The notes beneath the pieces were generated by a model. That model saw nothing but the letters and a program-made list of their open reading frames with translations. It made no database searches and had not been told where the DNA came from. From assembly GCF_003408705.1 (NCBI RefSeq), contig NZ_QAYL01000022.1:1-50979 (forward strand): DNA of 50,979 nucleotides, read 5' to 3'. Shown here piece by piece: positions 49,990-50,979 of this stretch. Numbering within the stretch: position 1 is the first letter of the stretch; every line of letters starts with the position of its first letter. The stretch is from Mycobacterium uberis. Lineage in GTDB: Bacteria; Actinomycetota; Actinomycetes; Mycobacteriales; Mycobacteriaceae. Both the position numbers and the translations under genes were made by a program.

Positions 49990-50790
49990 GATACAAACGA
50001 CTGTTCATACAGAAGCACATACTACGAAGACAAAAAGTACATTCACCAACAAATCGACAAGATTATTGAAGCTCGTAGACCGTGGCCATGCAGCGAGGAA
50101 CGTAACGATGTGCTCGACGTCATGCTAGACGTAGCCGATCTCGACATCAGCGACATGCTCGATAACGCGAATATCGCCCACAAGATACTGACATTGCTCA
50201 TCACCGGCAGCAAAACCTCAGTCAACACTATCGCTTTCACTTTACACTATCTTTCGACAAACCCCGATATCTGCACACATGCACACGCCAAGATCGATGA
50301 ACGCTGACCTCATTGTAGCTTTCCAGGAATGTAGTTCAATGACATGGCTAAGCTGTGCTATCTGCGGCGTGTCATCGACGAAAAGTTGCGTCTGCAACTA
50401 ATAGAACCAGGCTATTTTTGACAAACCAAGCTAGACACTACTATCAGCGACGCGAAATATCTATTTAAAGCAAAGAATGGACCATTCGTCTTGCTTCTCA
50501 CAGCTCACCGCGCCCCTACCCGGTGTCCGGAAACTAGTTCAACTCCGACCGGCTTTCTGCCCGAGAATCTGCGCAAGTTCCCACCGTGTACCTACAAGCC
50601 CGTTGGCACCGATTCGCACACCTGCATGAGCAGACAATTCGCTCTCCACAAAACTCTTTTAACCCTTGTCACGATTTTACGCTAATATGATGTAGAGCCG
50701 GACGCGGACTATCAACTCCAAGTTTCTGAAACAACCACCTTGAAAGCAGCCCAACTCCGATTACGCCTACACCTAAGATAAAGGAGTTAT
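49990..50790 (+). pseudogene. CYP102-type cytochrome P450 (P450 BM3-like haem domain), C-terminal half, decayed
   Basis: About 50023-50305 is open: IHQQIDKIIEARR, then NDVLDVMLDVADLD and LDDANI-like MLDNANIAHKILTLLITGSK, equivalent to the I-helix DENIRYQIITFLIAGHETT, in which the acidic-Thr pair is now changed to SKTS. Next pieces: AKLCYLRRVIDEKLRLQL, the ExxR K-helix region, here EKLR. LPENLRKFPPCTYKPVGTDS and CMSRQFALHKTLL match the haem loop FGxGxRACIGRQFALHEA, and its cysteine is still encoded. The sequence runs on past the frame to YQLQVSETTTLKAAQLRLRLH, the end of the haem domain before the reductase linker. Several frameshifts. No reductase domain is visible within the window. Confidence 0.8.
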
Positions 50791-50979
50791 TCGCAACACG
50801 CCTAGCTAGCCCTCACACCACCTGAGCGATGCTGACTGTGACTCACACATCACCACGTTAACGCCATCCTTCGGCAGAGTACCTCTGCCGGCTCTGAATC
50901 TGGTTCTTCATGATTGAGGGTGGCGTTGAGGTCTGAATCCGCCGGTTTTCAGTAGTGATCGGGCGCGATGTAGTGAGTG
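50791..50979. other. Window end, no gene recognised
   Basis: The last 190 bases show no recognisable frame. If the P450 was of the self-sufficient CYP102 kind, a reductase remnant should follow beyond the window. The last 80 bases (from about 50910) are more GC-rich than the DNA before them, which may mark an edge of another element. Confidence 0.4.

Overview
This window looks like the chromosome of a leprosy-type mycobacterium (Mycobacterium leprae / M. lepromatosis group). The intact genes and their order match the M. tuberculosis stretch Rv2438c-Rv2485c (nadE, proB, obg, rpmA, rplU, rne, ndk, folC, valS, clpX, clpP2, clpP1, tig, rpiB, Rv2466c, pepN, glbO, gdh, Rv2477c, plsB2, plsC, Rv2484c). 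Between them lie long, AT-richer stretches in which relatives of missing M. tuberculosis genes can still be read in broken frames. About half of the window is decayed or silent DNA, the hallmark of reductive evolution in this group. I lean towards M. lepromatosis rather than M. leprae because pepN and glbO are neighbours here, while I remember them at distant loci in M. leprae. That is memory, not proof.

Layout. 1-2.8 kb: a dead + strand module, a PEP-mutase/isocitrate-lyase family gene followed by a LeuCD-type (aconitase family) dehydratase. 2.8-16.5 kb: a dense minus-strand block, much of it coupled by 4-nt stop/start overlaps: valS-folC-membrane protein-ndk, then rne, then rplU-rpmA-obg-proB-nadE. 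16.5-17.9 kb: a korA remnant joined in frame to a LysM tail. 17.9-25.8 kb: the protein-quality-control cluster (tig, clpP1, clpP2, clpX), tRNA-Pro, tRNA-Gly, rpiB and a mycothiol-dependent reductase, with dead mmuM, lipP and an endonuclease-VIII-like glycosylase between them. 25.9-30.6 kb: pepN, a DUF5130-type protein, a cytochrome-oxidase accessory protein (ctaJ-like), a dead HNH nuclease and glbO. 30.6-33 kb: a dead alpha-glucosidase (aglA) and a dead thioesterase. 33-46 kb: the very large NAD-glutamate dehydrogenase, an EttA-like ABC-F protein, a dead SSB-like gene, then the coupled lipid operon Rv2484c-like acyltransferase, plsC, plsB2, followed by a dead lipQ.

46-51 kb is a mostly silent tail with tRNA-Arg(TCT). 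It holds two intact, divergently transcribed genes (an unknown 179-aa protein and an EspR/XRE-like regulator) sharing a 98-bp spacer with a long imperfect inverted repeat, a good intrinsic terminator behind the regulator, and the wreck of a CYP102-type cytochrome P450.

The surviving genes cover core needs: NAD, proline, folate and nucleotide supply, translation, RNA and protein turnover, oxygen chemistry, glutamate catabolism and phospholipid/storage-lipid acylation. The lost ones are accessory: esterases, sugar hydrolase, DNA-repair paralogues, 2-oxoglutarate:ferredoxin oxidoreductase, homocysteine methyltransferase and P450.
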